Assembly (NCBI RefSeq): GCF_002443255.2
Contig: NW_019211454.1
Span: 24,132,782 to 24,196,781 of the forward strand
DNA length: 64,000 nucleotides
Reading direction: 5' to 3'
From: Varroa destructor
Taxonomy: Eukaryota; Arthropoda; Arachnida; Mesostigmata; Varroidae
The notes under the pieces were generated by a model. It had not been told where the DNA came from, searched no databases, and saw only the letters and a list, made by a program, of their open reading frames with translations. Position 1 is the first letter of the stretch. Each line of letters starts with the position of its first letter. Positions 38,419 to 49,740 of this stretch are shown piece after piece. A program made the translations under genes and the position numbers.

Positions 38419-39964
38419 TTGCACTCTTTACGTGCTATACTTCCGCCTAAAACTTCCTTGCCTAATGTCCTTACCAGTGTTTGATAAATATCTGCAGTTC
38501 TGTAAGCTTGGAAGAGCAAAGCTTGACCACTGACCGTTAATTCTAGAAATTAAACTATTCTTTTCTTCTTAAACTCATTTCTCTTAGAGAAACTCTAACC
38601 GATCTTCACTTACAAGTCTCTAGAATATTGGAATAATTACTAGCCGAATTGATCTATTACAGGACGTACCTTAAAACATATTCAATATAAAAGTCCGTTG
38701 GGTTTGCTAGTAACAGCCTAATACTTAAAGATTGTTCAAATGTAGTCACAAAAACAACAACCACCAAAACTTGTCGCTTTAGATTCGAAGCATCGCGGAA
38801 GATAATACTCCGCTCAAGCCTCGATTTGTTTCATACCGTTTGTCAACAAGATAACGAATGTGTATGGGTTACAATTACATTAACGTTAACAGACGTTATG
38901 AGTTACGATGACAGGCTCAGGCCTGTTGACACGCGATCATGTCTTCAAACTTCGAAAAACGTAGGAGCTTGATGATGATATCACGGGAAACTATCTAGCT
39001 CGAGAGCTCGTCATCTTGTTTGCTTTCAAAGATTACTGGACAAACAGTCGCACAGGGTCGCCATCCGTGCTGTACATAATAAATGTCAAAGCAGTACTAA
39101 CAGATCCTATTATTATTAATATACATTGCATTGACATTATTATACATTACAAAAACAATTTCATTCTACAGTTGGTACATTTCCAAAAAAGGCACGTTAT
39201 TTTTCCGCCGATCTTTATATTCCTTGCTGTTTTCTGTACTGAGCGCTTTCGTTTTCGTTTGGTGCATATCGTCATTAGTGAATTACTAATAGAAAAAAAG
39301 GGCCATCTTCAAAATTCCGCATATTGTAACTGTCCTTTATTTTCAAGTTACCTCTGGAAATCACATGGGCCTTAATAATTAAACAAACTATCTCGCGCTG
39401 TATGATATATTTCTCTTTTAAATTCATCAGTTTCAGAATATATGCATTGCAAAATATATGTGAAACTTTCGAGATTTCTCCGGACAAACCGTTCACTGCG
39501 TACAAAAGGTTATGACATCTACATTGTGGCGCTCCAAAATTTTTCAGAAGTACGAACATATCAGTTGTAGTACGTGTCATATTGACTTTTAGAACCCTGT
39601 AGATAAAAGTCAGCAATTTCTGTATGTTTTGACATTTTCATCAAGATGCGCCAAATAACTGTTACCACTTTATTGATCGTCCGCTATAGCTGTCTTTGGT
39701 TTGGCTCAATTTTCGGCAATCCGTCGAATCCTGATTGTCTCGACGTACATTACCCATGGCTCAAAGTGCCTCTTCAACGTTAAATCGTTCCTATTCTGTT
39801 GTCATCCCTGTTTCTCTGTGTGCGCGAACGCCTCTTGTCCCTTTTTTCTTACAGATTTCTGCAATGGTACACCATTGCAAATCTGCGATCCGTCACATTT
39901 TTTTTCCAATTTCCCGCAGGTTCAAGATTCGCGTCGTTCTGTCTTCGTTTGCTGCAGGCTTCTC

Positions 39965-40213
39965 TCAATTTGCCCTTTTCGTAGCGTAAAATCCTTGTGT
40001 TGTTATCTCGTCGCTGTTGATGTAGATACAGAGGCGCGTCGACTCACGCCAATGTTTCCTCAATATTGTGTGCAGCAGCGCTATCGCTATTATCCCTATA
40101 GTATCGAGTTTGGCGAGACTTCCCCCACTTGACTCGATCTTGCATATTATTTGGTCGAGTATATCTAGCCTTTGATTTAGATTCTGTGAAACTTTCTCGT
40201 GATTCACTGGCAT
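39965..40213 (-). pseudogene. Coiled-coil-like frame, possible gag/ORF1 relic
   Basis: A minus-strand frame of 82 codons. Its start (VSQNLNQRLDILDQIICKIE) has a leucine/isoleucine heptad pattern typical of coiled coils such as those of non-LTR ORF1 or gag proteins. It then becomes hydrophobic and basic and stops. The plus strand is pyrimidine-rich here as it is around 28.5-29.7 and 45.0-45.5 kb, where minus-strand transposon remnants are suspected. No zinc knuckle or other domain is seen. Confidence 0.15.
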
Positions 40214-43068
40214 CTCTTGCCTACTGCTTTTGTCACTGCATGCTGCTGCTGCTACTTGTTTTACTTAATAAACTGTCAACCGATCCACACTTTTAGCGTC
40301 GATAAGCACGTCTCCAGCGTACGGTCAATAAAAAAAGGTAAAGGAGTAACGTGCATCTATGCCACTAGCTTGGCAAGCCTGTCAACATACAGTGTCCCGC
40401 GTTTAAAGAGAGTAAAGGGATTTATTCAGACAGAGCACGTGAAAAAATCCAACAGCAGCGTTCTATTGCCTATTTGACCGGTCTACGTAAAAATAACTCC
40501 TCCGTCTGTTGTCAGAGTAGTAAGCTACGCTAGCTATTTTCATGGCTATGGCCTGCGGTGTTTTTCAATTAAATATAAACTATAGGTCGAACTGATTTAT
40601 GCACTTTAATAGGGACGTTTAAGTAGAGAAATCCACCAGCTTGTCCCACAAGAATAAATGTATTGCTTATGAAGCCATTTGAAAAATTGGACGACACTAG
40701 AGTGATTTTTGCGGGCTGTTAACGGCCATCTTACATCTAAATAAAGCAAAGTCGCTTTTGCCTATTTCAGCAGGATTTATTGCTTTGAGTAAACAATTGA
40801 AAAGTAAATTGGGGTAGGATATAGTCTTTGACTGTCATAATTCACTTTCTCCTGAAAAATTTAGTTGCTTGGTTAATGGAGACTGTCTTTTGATACTTGG
40901 TGTAAATACACCAGCTAATATATATCTAAGAAAAAAAAAAACTACAAATTCAGTCAAAAATTTACGTCGCGGTATGCTTCTCAGCTCTACAGGATACTAC
41001 ACATCTACCAAGAAGCCAACTCTTGTATTATGACTCTGTGCTAGGGCTCGAATTTTACGTTCCCCTTAAGCGTATAGCCTTGTCGCTGACAAGATTGGTC
41101 ATTTATTCGTGACTGATAAGTTTATCCCGTATGTAGAGCAGAAACGGAGGTCAGAAAATTAAAAGCGGCAATCGACAAAGCCCTTCCTAAAGTCTGCAGC
41201 CAGACCTCAACCCGAGCATTCATAACACCCCAAAGTGGGTAGGCTTCCGTATACAGCGAAAGATCGCGTGCTGCGTAGGCCTATAAAGGGCAGCGTTGCG
41301 ATCGGCAACCGTCTAGTCTTTTTTTTTTAATACGGAACTAATTTATTCAAAGAAAGGCGAATAAAATGGGCAACAGTTGACTCGCTTATTCGATATCATC
41401 GAACAATGTGTTTCTTTATCTCTTGCGCGTCGTGCATTTTGTTGTAGCAACTAGAAGTGATGGGTGCGCTCCTTTTTTGCAACTTTGGTTGATTAAGTAA
41501 CTGTAATCAAACAAAGGCACTAGAACCGCCAGTAAGTTCCTGTCTCTACTTCGACTTGGTTTGTATATTTGGTGAAATATTTACGGGTAGTTCTGTATAA
41601 TACAATGTGGAATCATCTGCATCTCGTAGATATGCACGTTATAATTACAATGCTGACAAGAAGACTGGCGCATGATATAACGCATGTATACGAAAATGGC
41701 ATTTTTGACGAGTAGTACTTCCCAGCGTGAGCTTGCCTTTTATAGAGTCATGTTCATGCTTATGACGGATGGGTACATTGATCTGCGCAGTAAACAGCGG
41801 ACTCGAGGACTATATGGCAGTATGATAGTGAGAATATCATCCCTAATAAAGAGACCTTGACAAGAGGTATTGCTCTGAATAGTTGACATCAGATCCAAAT
41901 TCTGAGAATATCCTACCCTATACGACAAAAGCGTATGCAATCATTGGCTTAAAAAGATATCTACAAAAATAGAGAAGCGTGCGTTGAGGAAACCTCTAAC
42001 CCCCAAAACTAGACAGCGTATCAATGCAAGTAGATCATTTTAGCCATACTTGAAGGAAGGGACTAGTTTGGTCTAATTTTTTTTCAAAATGTCAAACCAA
42101 TATACCTAGCGGGTGGCTTTAACCGAGCGACTGTCCCATTAAGGTTGATTGAGTAGCTCGATATATTGATGGAGCATTGAAGAGTTATCTAGCTCCCCAG
42201 CGTTGGTGCCTAGCGTTTTTTTACATTCAATTAATCAAGTGTAAAAAACAAGTTCATTATAATATTTTCATGTACTAAACGAGATTTCGCAAATAAGGTA
42301 CATTTTCAATATCTACTTTATTTTGATATTCGCCGAGGTTGAAAAGCTACGTAAGCAGCCTGCAGTATTTGTGCCGTGTCTGATATGAACCCCCATGTCT
42401 AAGTCGTATGCTCATACAAACTTCATCGATGGAATTTTCGCCCTTTGAGACCCATAACGACAGGATAAAAGCACATTAGGGAAAAGACACCAACAAACAA
42501 ATAGTGAATTAATCGAGGGTGAAGTGCAATCATGTGACCCTTGTCGAGCAAACAGTTCGAACTGGTAAAATTTACTCGTCGTGGTGATGGCTGAAGCGGT
42601 GGCGAAGCTAATCATCATTACCAATTTGTCATAATTCACGCGTTCCATTTTAAATTTCTGCCGGAAATATATTTACGAAGATCTCTCTTTAAGAAAATAT
42701 CTATTTAGGTAGGGAAGATGGCAGCCATGGCCTCGATAAGCTACGTAGTTGGAGACCTGGTGAAAACAAACGTACATTTTCGCTAAACCTGTAAATGCCA
42801 ACTGTGATATCGTACGCTCCAACGAAATGTCCATATAAATATTTAGAAAAACCAAGAATACGAGTAAACGCCACGCTTTTTGTTTAGTGAAAATACTGGC
42901 ATTATTTACGGACCAGCTAAACTGGTTCGCTTCACACGGCTTTGTTTATCCTTCTTCTAGAAGGACGACCCGTACTACCTTTTTTCTACCAGTTATTTTT
43001 TTTATACGCTATATCATTTCCCTTATATCAATAAGATATTCGGTAGGCTGCTAGGTTAGAATAGAAAC

Positions 43069-43170
43069 ATGGAAGAACTGCTTAGAAATCAAGTACTGCG
43101 CAAACATTTAAAGAACGCAAGGTTCTTTTCAAAAATTCCAATTAACGAATATGAACGATTCTACCCCGAG
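43069..43170 (+). CDS. Putative exon of a cullin-like gene fragment (upstream part)
   Basis: Thirty-four codons from ATG to GAG, followed directly by a good splice donor (GAG|GTAACT). The peptide starts MEELLRNQVLRKHL and ends in NEYERFYPE. It joins in phase 0 to the frame at 43411. If the cullin reading of the next exon is right, this piece would fall in the preceding helices of a cullin repeat, but its own resemblance is weak. An AG acceptor-like site (TTAGAATAG) lies just upstream, so the ATG need not be the start. No other cullin parts were found upstream. Confidence 0.25.
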
Positions 43171-43410
43171 GTAACTCGATTAATCAATAAACATCTTATA
43201 TAGCATTGAAATTGTGTTATTCCCATTTTACTCGTTTATTAAAATCACGTTTTTATTTATTAAAATCCGAATACAAATTTCGTGTTTTACGTTCAGCACA
43301 AACATCTCACGAATAATTCGTTTAGGGCTTGTCTAATGTACGCACAACCCTTAAACGCTTATCGGTGGTGGTTATGGATGACAAATCGCCAAGGATAATT
43401 GGTTCCCCAG

Positions 43411-43581
43411 TCGAAGGCCATACAGGCTCTGTTTCAGTCCATTCTTTATATTCAGCTTTTCGAAGGTACAGACTCCAACAAAGAATACTACGAAGAACCG
43501 TTTTACACTAGAATGGCTGGCTATTTCGACATATCTCGAGCTACTGTCCGCCCTTTCTACGAGAATGCATATGTGAAACGT
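43411..43581 (+). CDS. Putative cullin-like exon
   Basis: Fifty-seven codons after an acceptor-like TTCCCCAG and in phase with the donor at 43170 (240-bp GT-AG intron). Composition and codon use look coding. The peptide carries SKAIQALFQSILYI, then EYYEEPFYTRMAGYF and finally FYENAYVKR. This resembles the cullin N-terminal repeat segment with the pattern K-x-I...S...(F)Y-x-E...PF-x-T...Y-Y/F...Y-x-K, closest in my reading to cullin-2. Cullins are scaffold subunits of ubiquitin ligases. A TAA follows immediately, so this is either a pseudogene or spliced at a weak site just before. Further short cullin-like blocks may occur at 43725-43850 and near 44030-44080. The C-terminal half, including the neddylation site, was not found. 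Confidence 0.28.
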
Positions 43582-43589
43582 TAAAGATC

Positions 43590-45070
43590 TTTACCGCTGT
43601 TTTCTGTACGAGGCTTAACTTCTTGGAAATATATCAAATGCCGTCTTTTTAGCTTACCGTGGTGCACTTGTGTTTGACGTACGTCATTTGTTTCCACTAC
43701 CGTACGGTTATATTCTCCCGAGCAATGGTACGTGTACAGAGAAGGCCATCTAGTCAGAAACCACAACAAGAGACAACTGAATGTATTTACATAAATCTTT
43801 GTTTGTTGCAACCTTCATTCAGGATTTTATTTCAATACAAGATCAATAAGATAAACTCCCTTAGCTTTCCTCTGGCAGTTACCGGCTTCACCATTTTTTG
43901 GTCACTTTTTTTCTCGTTTACATTTCTAAAAAACGCTGTCTGGTGCGACCTGTAGGCCGGAGGCATCATTGATTCTCTATTATCGACGAAACTATAGGCT
44001 ATAAGCTGTGTACGCTACCAAGGGCTTCTCGTACCTTAAATTGTTGAAAATGGTCGCAAGACACGTGGCTTCAATAGGAAGGCCCAGCCCTCACACTATT
44101 AATAACGTAATTTCATTATGACAGCGTCACCTTGGTAAGCGGTGCGATGTCGAATGACCTTCAGATCATGTGATATAGCTTTGTTCGATTTCTTTATCTA
44201 GAGATACATAACGAAAGAAAAGATTCATTGTGACAACCCATAGACGATAAGAAAATCTATCCATGCCACTGTGCTAGCGATAGGGTCAGATATGTACGAA
44301 ACAGCGGCCAGAGTGAAACAAGTAAGTAATATTAGAAAGCCAGGTAAGCCCATTTCACAGATGTTCTACTTAAATAAAACCTAAGCTGTAATCATAATAG
44401 ATAAAGATATGAGTGTACTGAGTTTTTTTTGAAGTTGTTTCCGATCAGATAGCTATAGATCAGATAGATATACCAGTGTTTCTACTTGGTGACCCAATGA
44501 ATATACATATATACCCTGTTTGATGCATACCGAAGTTGTTTTTTAAATACGTGTTTCATACATACATATATATATATATATACGTCCCATTTCAAATTAG
44601 AAAACATTGTTTTTTTTACTACGTATGCAATATCTGTTAGAGTACTTTATTGCAGAACAGGTTATGGGAAACTAAACAAGCAAGCAAGCAATCATTGGCT
44701 GTGCGTATTACACCGAACACCTAAGATACATTCTATGTTTATCATGCCAAATACATTGTTGCGTGGCATTATTTTTTCCGAGATGCAATAAGAGGTACAA
44801 ACCGAATTGAGCAATTTTGTACTTTGTGCTGGCGAACCACTCTACTACTCTCACCGTTTTTCTAAAGAAAGATACAATCTCGGATTTATATCTATACTGT
44901 TGATATCTCTTTATTTTGATCACCAGCTTTTCAATTTTTTCATGACGATTTCTTCAAATTGTTCGCGTGGACAGGGTAGCCCACATGAAACGATACGTTC
45001 AGTTTCTCATATTGCTAATGATGTGCCGCTCTGTCTTTATCTTCTGATATTTGCTGTCACCATTGTTTCA
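43590..45070. other. Gene-less stretch after the cullin-like frames
   Basis: Contains possible weak cullin-like remnants (QRRPSSQKPQQETTEC near 43737) and a perfect donor motif GTAAGT near 44323 after a 26-codon open frame bounded by an AG. Otherwise AT-rich. Confidence 0.25.
44566..44582. repeat. Short (TA)n tract
   Basis: About eight TA units preceded by CATACATA. Confidence 0.9.
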
Positions 45071-45078
45071 TGTCCCTT

Positions 45079-45324
45079 TCAGCTTCGCGCTTCCTTTTTC
45101 AATCTCAAGCACTGCCGTCTCCGGCGGCTGCCCGAGTCAGTTATCGGTACGATGGTGATTTCTATAAAAGTCTTCGCGCACATATTGCGAGACTTTTTAA
45201 GATAATCTCTTCCCCTTTGTGCTTCTGCTTGCTCTTTTTGTTGTTGTTGCTGTTCCAGCTTCGAGGTCCCAAGTTCAAGTTGCTCGTGCTTCGCATTCTG
45301 TTCGCACGTTTGGTCTTTCTGCCC
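45079..45324 (-). pseudogene. Gln/Glu/Lys-rich coiled-coil frame, gag-like
   Basis: A stop-free minus-strand frame of about 81 codons with no ATG near its start. It reads through KHEQLELGTSKLEQQQQQ and KEQAEAQRGRDYLKKSR, the heptad-like Glu/Gln/Lys composition common in gag proteins of arthropod LTR retrotransposons and in other coiled coils, then a basic region with RRRRQ before a TGA. It has no zinc knuckle. It lies downstream, on the same strand, of a second coiled-coil-like piece at 46348-46467, so both may derive from one element. The glutamine run is encoded by a CAA/CAG triplet stretch. Confidence 0.28.
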
Positions 45325-45329
45325 TCAAG

Positions 45330-47290
45330 TTTCGATAGCAGCAGTGGCTGAGACTAGAAGCAGCAGCCTGAATAAAGCAGGGTATCTTACAAAAGTAATT
45401 TTTACCCGTTAGCATTTCGATCGGCTCCCATCTCCCACTCGACCAAGCTATTTCCAAACCCCTGTCCTTCTCCATTTATCTCTGCATTTAACGTCAACTA
45501 AGGGCTTTGGCGGTGTTTATTTTTTCTCGCGTTTCACTTTAGAATTGACGTTTTTCCTTCACGAACGAATTCACCCCGTCACACCTGCCATGACGGAATG
45601 TAGAATTTCTGCTTCTTTAGTTAAAAAATAATAGCCACTAGCCGCCCGTAGGCCAAGATAGTTTTCAAAATAAATCAAGGTTTTTGGAAGATTTTCGCTT
45701 AAACCTGACATAAGGCGTAAAGTGCTAAAATGTTTACGTCTACGTAGGTATTCCGGTCATCTGAATATCTTATTTAAGCGCCGTATTCCATTTTACTCTT
45801 TCGACGAACGATTCTTAAATTTTACCATACATCAGCTGGAATTCCGCAATATATGCTAAAACGTGCAATATAGCAGCAAGTCAATAGTAAGCTAAGAATA
45901 TCAAGAATGAATGTCTATTCTAGTCAGCCTACACTGCAATCGGACTCTTCGCAGTTGGCCCTTTGTGGTTTCACAAGTACTTTTAGTCGAAATAGCAAAA
46001 AAAGCAGTACTGTATTTTCGGAATTTAGGCCAAAATCGATCAAATCATCCATACTCAACCTCTTCGTGTTAAACGAACCATGATTATAAACTACTCAGAA
46101 ATTGAAGATGAGTATGCCGCTGCGAAAGGAGCGTAAGGAGGTCCCCGCGCGACTCAATGAAAAGTTCTCGACAGATGAAAACAACACGGACCCCGAAATT
46201 AATTGATACGGTGGATTCCGTGGAGTGTGAGTTCCCGGAATAGCAATATGTAAATGTGGCTAGCCGGACTTGTACGGTTTACACAATCGAAACATCGAAA
46301 GAAGTGAAAAGTTATTCTGTGCTCCTTTAGGTATGTTTCTGCTTCTCTTAGGGACTAGTCGTTTTGTTGGACGAGCTTTTCTTATGGGGTAAATCCAGTG
46401 CATCCACCATATCCTTAACTTGCCGGCGAAACTCTTGTAGATCATCAACAAGCTCATGCAACTTTTTTTAAAATTCCTTTGTATCTTATATATTGAGTAG
46501 CAAAGGCCAACAATAGAGAGCTCCTTTCTTGTAAGTTAATGCCGAATTTATGGCAGCTCGTCATGCAAACCAGCAGGCCGCATCACCTTGTTCAAAAATT
46601 CTTAGAGAGCTAATGAAGTATGCACCAGCCCGCCGTAGTGATATTTTCATCAATTTTTTGGCGAGTACTGTTGCCGTTTTTCCTATCGTTGCCGCCTCTC
46701 GTCCATAATTATACGGTCCTCAATAGTTAGAGTTCCCCAATAATGCAGTCACAGCTGCTACGTGGCTAGCCGCAGTCCCTTTACCTTCATGTTGCATTAA
46801 GCCTGGGTCCCATATACTATCTCCGATGAAAAGTACGTTCGTCTGTCGAAAGACTAGTGTTCTCGTTTTTCATGGAACGTAGCTGTAGAACTAACGTTTT
46901 TCATGGTGATCTTATATTTACGCCCTGTCATCCGCACAATGGTCTAACGTGTCGAAGTGTCTTGTACACCCGTCACTGAACCTCCTTCAGAACTGTAGCC
47001 GTACTGAATCTTTGAGTACCTCCATATTTTTCTAAAAAAGTGTGCCTTACGTTTTATTTGCTAACGAACTTCTAGACTTTCTCCATTCGGGTAATTCTGA
47101 AACGGTCGCTCATATACAACATTGCACGTTTTGTTAAATTCGTATTTAAGGACATCTCCTGAGAATTTATTACGAAAGCGGCCAATGACAGAGAAAATTT
47201 TCGGAGGCTCTTAGGTAAACTTACCCATCTGCAAGCAGTACTGCGTTCGACTTATCAAATCCAGTCTGGCATCGGTTCGGCGACAGTGAA
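45330..47290. other. Decayed transposon-rich stretch without a clear gene
   Basis: Apart from the coiled-coil-like piece at 46348-46467, no block could be assigned. Balanced composition and short protein-like frames suggest further unrecognisable transposon debris. Confidence 0.3.
46348..46467 (-). pseudogene. Coiled-coil-like fragment, possible gag/ORF1 relic
   Basis: Forty stop-free codons bounded by stops on both sides, reading HELVDDLQEFRRQVKDMVDA and then DLPHKKSSSNKT. The heptad pattern is clear over the first 25 residues. It is too short to assign; placement beside other retroelement debris on the same strand is the main argument. Confidence 0.2.
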
Positions 47291-47302
47291 ACGAATATAT
47301 AG

Positions 47303-47530
47303 GTCCATCAGCAGTCGCCATACACCTGAGCAAAATGGAAGCGCCAAAATAGTAACCTATACAATTGTTACTACGTGCCATGCGTGCCCTATCGGAATTA
47401 CAAAACAGGTTAGAAATAGAAATTATTTAGGTAGGAATTACGAAAGAAGCGAAAATAGCTTGAAATCTGGTACTCACCGAGAACTGTATTAGAAGCGACT
47501 GCTACTGCCGCGAGAATGCCCGTTCATACT
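47303..47530 (+). pseudogene. Ty1/copia integrase relic
   Basis: Short remnant of the integrase of a copia-type LTR retrotransposon, the enzyme that inserts the element's DNA. The conserved segment preceding the catalytic Glu is recognisable in two frames: VHQQSPY at 47303-47323 and TPEQNG at 47322-47339, separated by a frameshift. In copia integrases these lie together as a HQxSxPYTPQQNG-like string. The residues after TPEQNG (SAKIVTYTIVTTCHA) follow the A-E-R-x-N-R-T-I-V-E-x-A-R-A-M pattern, with the catalytic Glu and most charged residues lost. A further match, EATATAARMP at about 47492, fits the A-E-A-x-x-T-A-x-Y-x-x-N-R-x-P segment. No LTRs or reverse transcriptase were found. Confidence 0.55.
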
Positions 47531-47539
47531 TAATTTTTT

Positions 47540-48470
47540 CACACCCTTTTTAAAATACCGTCCCTATTGCACCTATTGTTTGCTCTCTCGCCTGCTGAAA
47601 CCACATCCACTAATATTTTCGTCTGTACGTCTCAATATGCTCCACGACTGATCGCCCCTTTAATTGCAGAGTAGAAGCAAACATCGCATTACAGGACACA
47701 AAGCGCCTCAGCTCTTGCTGCACAGTGTTTCCTGTATATATACCCGTGTTCCGTCAGATCATGTTCATGATCTCGCAATCTGCAACAGCTGGTTGACCGC
47801 TGCCTTTTCTTAATATCCGCTACTTTAAAGCCCCTAGATTGCATTGGTTCCATCAGAGACTACATGTTTGCAGCGGCTGTCTTGGTTTCCTATCAGGGTA
47901 ATGTATCGAATCCGGCTGCTGCTCCCAAGATTTCTCATTTCGAAACGACTCCGCACATGACAACAAAGGTTTGTTTTTAACCTATTGCAAATGCCGTCTG
48001 ACTTTCTTAACGGTTTAACTTTATCCATATGTCAATCCACCTATGGTTGGATGCACACCTCACGAGTAGCATGAAATTTTCTTGCGACGCTACACTAAGG
48101 TAGTTCGCGAAACCGTCATACTAGCACTATTCCGTGACGTCTTCTAGAAGTATTTCGGCCTCAAACTGCAGCTCGACGCGCTGCAATAGAAATTATTGCT
48201 CCTGCATGAACGTGTACAGGTTCTCGTTGTCTCTGCAGATGCGTGAGTGGTATTCTGCTGCAGCGGAAACCTTTCCACCGCATGATAACTTAACTTGCAT
48301 CTCCGTGTTAGCCTTAACCTATTCGAACCAGGTTACTGGAAGCTTACGCAGCAGATCGCTGATTCAGGTAGGGTCCGCGACAAGCATCTCAAATGCGCCA
48401 TCATTTTGGCACTATGCTGGATGGCACTGTTGAATAAATGTTTACATACATACTGGTATACTCCCAGTTC
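47540..48470. other. Transposon-rich stretch, unassigned
   Basis: Probably contains the 5' part of the reverse-transcriptase relic that follows. A plus-strand piece at about 48410-48480 (MALLNKCLHTYWYTP) fits the segment found upstream of the RT core in non-LTR elements. A minus-strand frame at 47834-48028 is discussed under rejected items. Confidence 0.3.
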
Positions 48471-49740
48471 AGTAAAAAGGTACTTTTCTATTTGTAATCT
48501 CTAAGGCTGACCCAACCGCCCTGTTATCGTAACGGCAAACAGCAAGGAAATGCATCTGTTACAAGTTGTTATCTGCGTTGCTGGCTAAGAAACCGCACGG
48601 CTACTTAGGAAGCCCCACTCACAGCATGCCGATGGAGCAACATGCGTTTTGGAGAGAGAGCGCTTCACAGAAGCGGCGTGCACGATCCTAATGGCCGACA
48701 TCAACAGGCCGCTTAATCCGCTTTAAAGGGTTTTGGTCGACTTCAAAGCAGCATTCTATTCGGTGTTTCGGTATCAAGGTTATGCTCACGATGGCCGGGG
48801 CGGTTGACCCTATGAATGTGCTCGACCTTCTTTCTGTAATTCTACAAAAAAGAATAATTACTAAGGACAAAGTGGCCAAACTCCCACTTTTCACACAGAC
48901 AATCTAAGCCCATTCTCACGCTGCATTTTGCTGAAAGGCCTTCCTGCTAAAATAAGACAACCGAGAAAATCAGTCAAGGTGATCTTATATGCAGGCAGCT
49001 CGGTTATATACGAGTCGAACAAGTTCCGAGTTCAGTAAGCTTTAGAACGGCCCCATGAAGCAGTCACTTTGAGACTGACCGTACACCTAACCAAAACGAT
49101 GGCGATGAAGTTTAAAAGGGGAGACAGAACAGTGGCCCCTGACACCTTATACCTTCATATATAAATCGCGTCCTGCCTATGTCGGTCCCCGTACATAAGA
49201 TTGCGCTTTTTTAACGAAAGATACGAGTTCCACTGCGCATGTTACCGAAAGTTGCAGGAAACCGTTGGCCATATGACTGATCGAATTGCCCCATCGCCTG
49301 ACCTTCTCAACCGCTTTCAGTTTGCTTGACATCATAGTGGGTTCGACTGTAACGTATAGGAGACGCGTCTTTTGAGAGAACGATTAAATCGGGTAAAAGC
49401 CTCCTTCCTCAAAAGACCACTTGGACTACATATAATAACCCAAAATCGCCTTACGTATCGGTTAACAGAGTCGCCATTGCTGTCCGATCAGAGTCATTGC
49501 TTTGAGCTCCCAGCAACGAAAGCATTCAAGACAACCTTGACTGAGAGCGAAAATTCGCAAAAATTAATGAGGATTTATTTGCTTCAGATGTAACGAGGGT
49601 CAATAAGCGGAAAAAACGAAAGAATAAATAGCCATGTGCCGTGCCGCGGTTCCACCATAGACTCTACAGACAACCGGGTTTTCACGAGGCTGACTATACA
49701 CGTGGGTGCTTCAGATGTAGTGGCCGCTCGTTACTTCCTG
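48470..49740 (+). pseudogene. Non-LTR retrotransposon reverse transcriptase relic
   Basis: Decayed ORF2 with reverse transcriptase blocks in correct order. MPMEQHAF (48626) matches the E-Q-H-G-F block. ILMADINRPLNPL then a stop leads into VLVDFKAAFYSV (48730), the first catalytic Asp block, normally VDFKAAFDSVD. AKLPLFTQT is near 48870. From 48901 one frame with a single stop runs about 80 codons: NLSPFSRCILLKGLPAKIRQ, then VKVILYAGSSVIYESNKF and HLTKTMAMKFKRG. The catalytic YADD reads YAGS (48988-48999), so polymerase activity is lost. The C-terminal frame 49372-49593 carries LNRVKASFLKRPLGLH, typical of the region after the RT domain. Several frameshifts and stops are present. The clade is undetermined. 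It lies next to unrelated copia and Tc1-like debris. Confidence 0.85.

Larger units (their letters stand above)
35790..43060. other. Mostly AT-rich gene-less stretch
   Basis: Seven kilobases with no recognised gene. The longest plus-strand frame in the window (39701-40132, 143 codons) is in a pyrimidine-rich patch and is cysteine/phenylalanine-rich without a domain; the opposite strand there looks more protein-like. The TIR-like motif at 36061 and two small minus-strand frames are listed separately. Confidence 0.4.

Noticed and set aside
39701..40132. Longest open frame in the window (143 codons, plus strand)
   Set aside because: Cys/Phe/Ser-rich translation of a pyrimidine-rich patch with no domain; the opposite strand looks more protein-like. 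Treated as a shadow frame.
44202..44322. Possible further cullin exon ending at a perfect GTAAGT donor
   Set aside because: Two competing frames can be drawn and one has an in-frame stop; the resemblance is too weak to annotate.
47834..48028. Minus-strand frame with SSRIRYITLIG, resembling the end of a non-LTR endonuclease
   Set aside because: A single short match, and no endonuclease start or reverse transcriptase follows in the right order on that strand.
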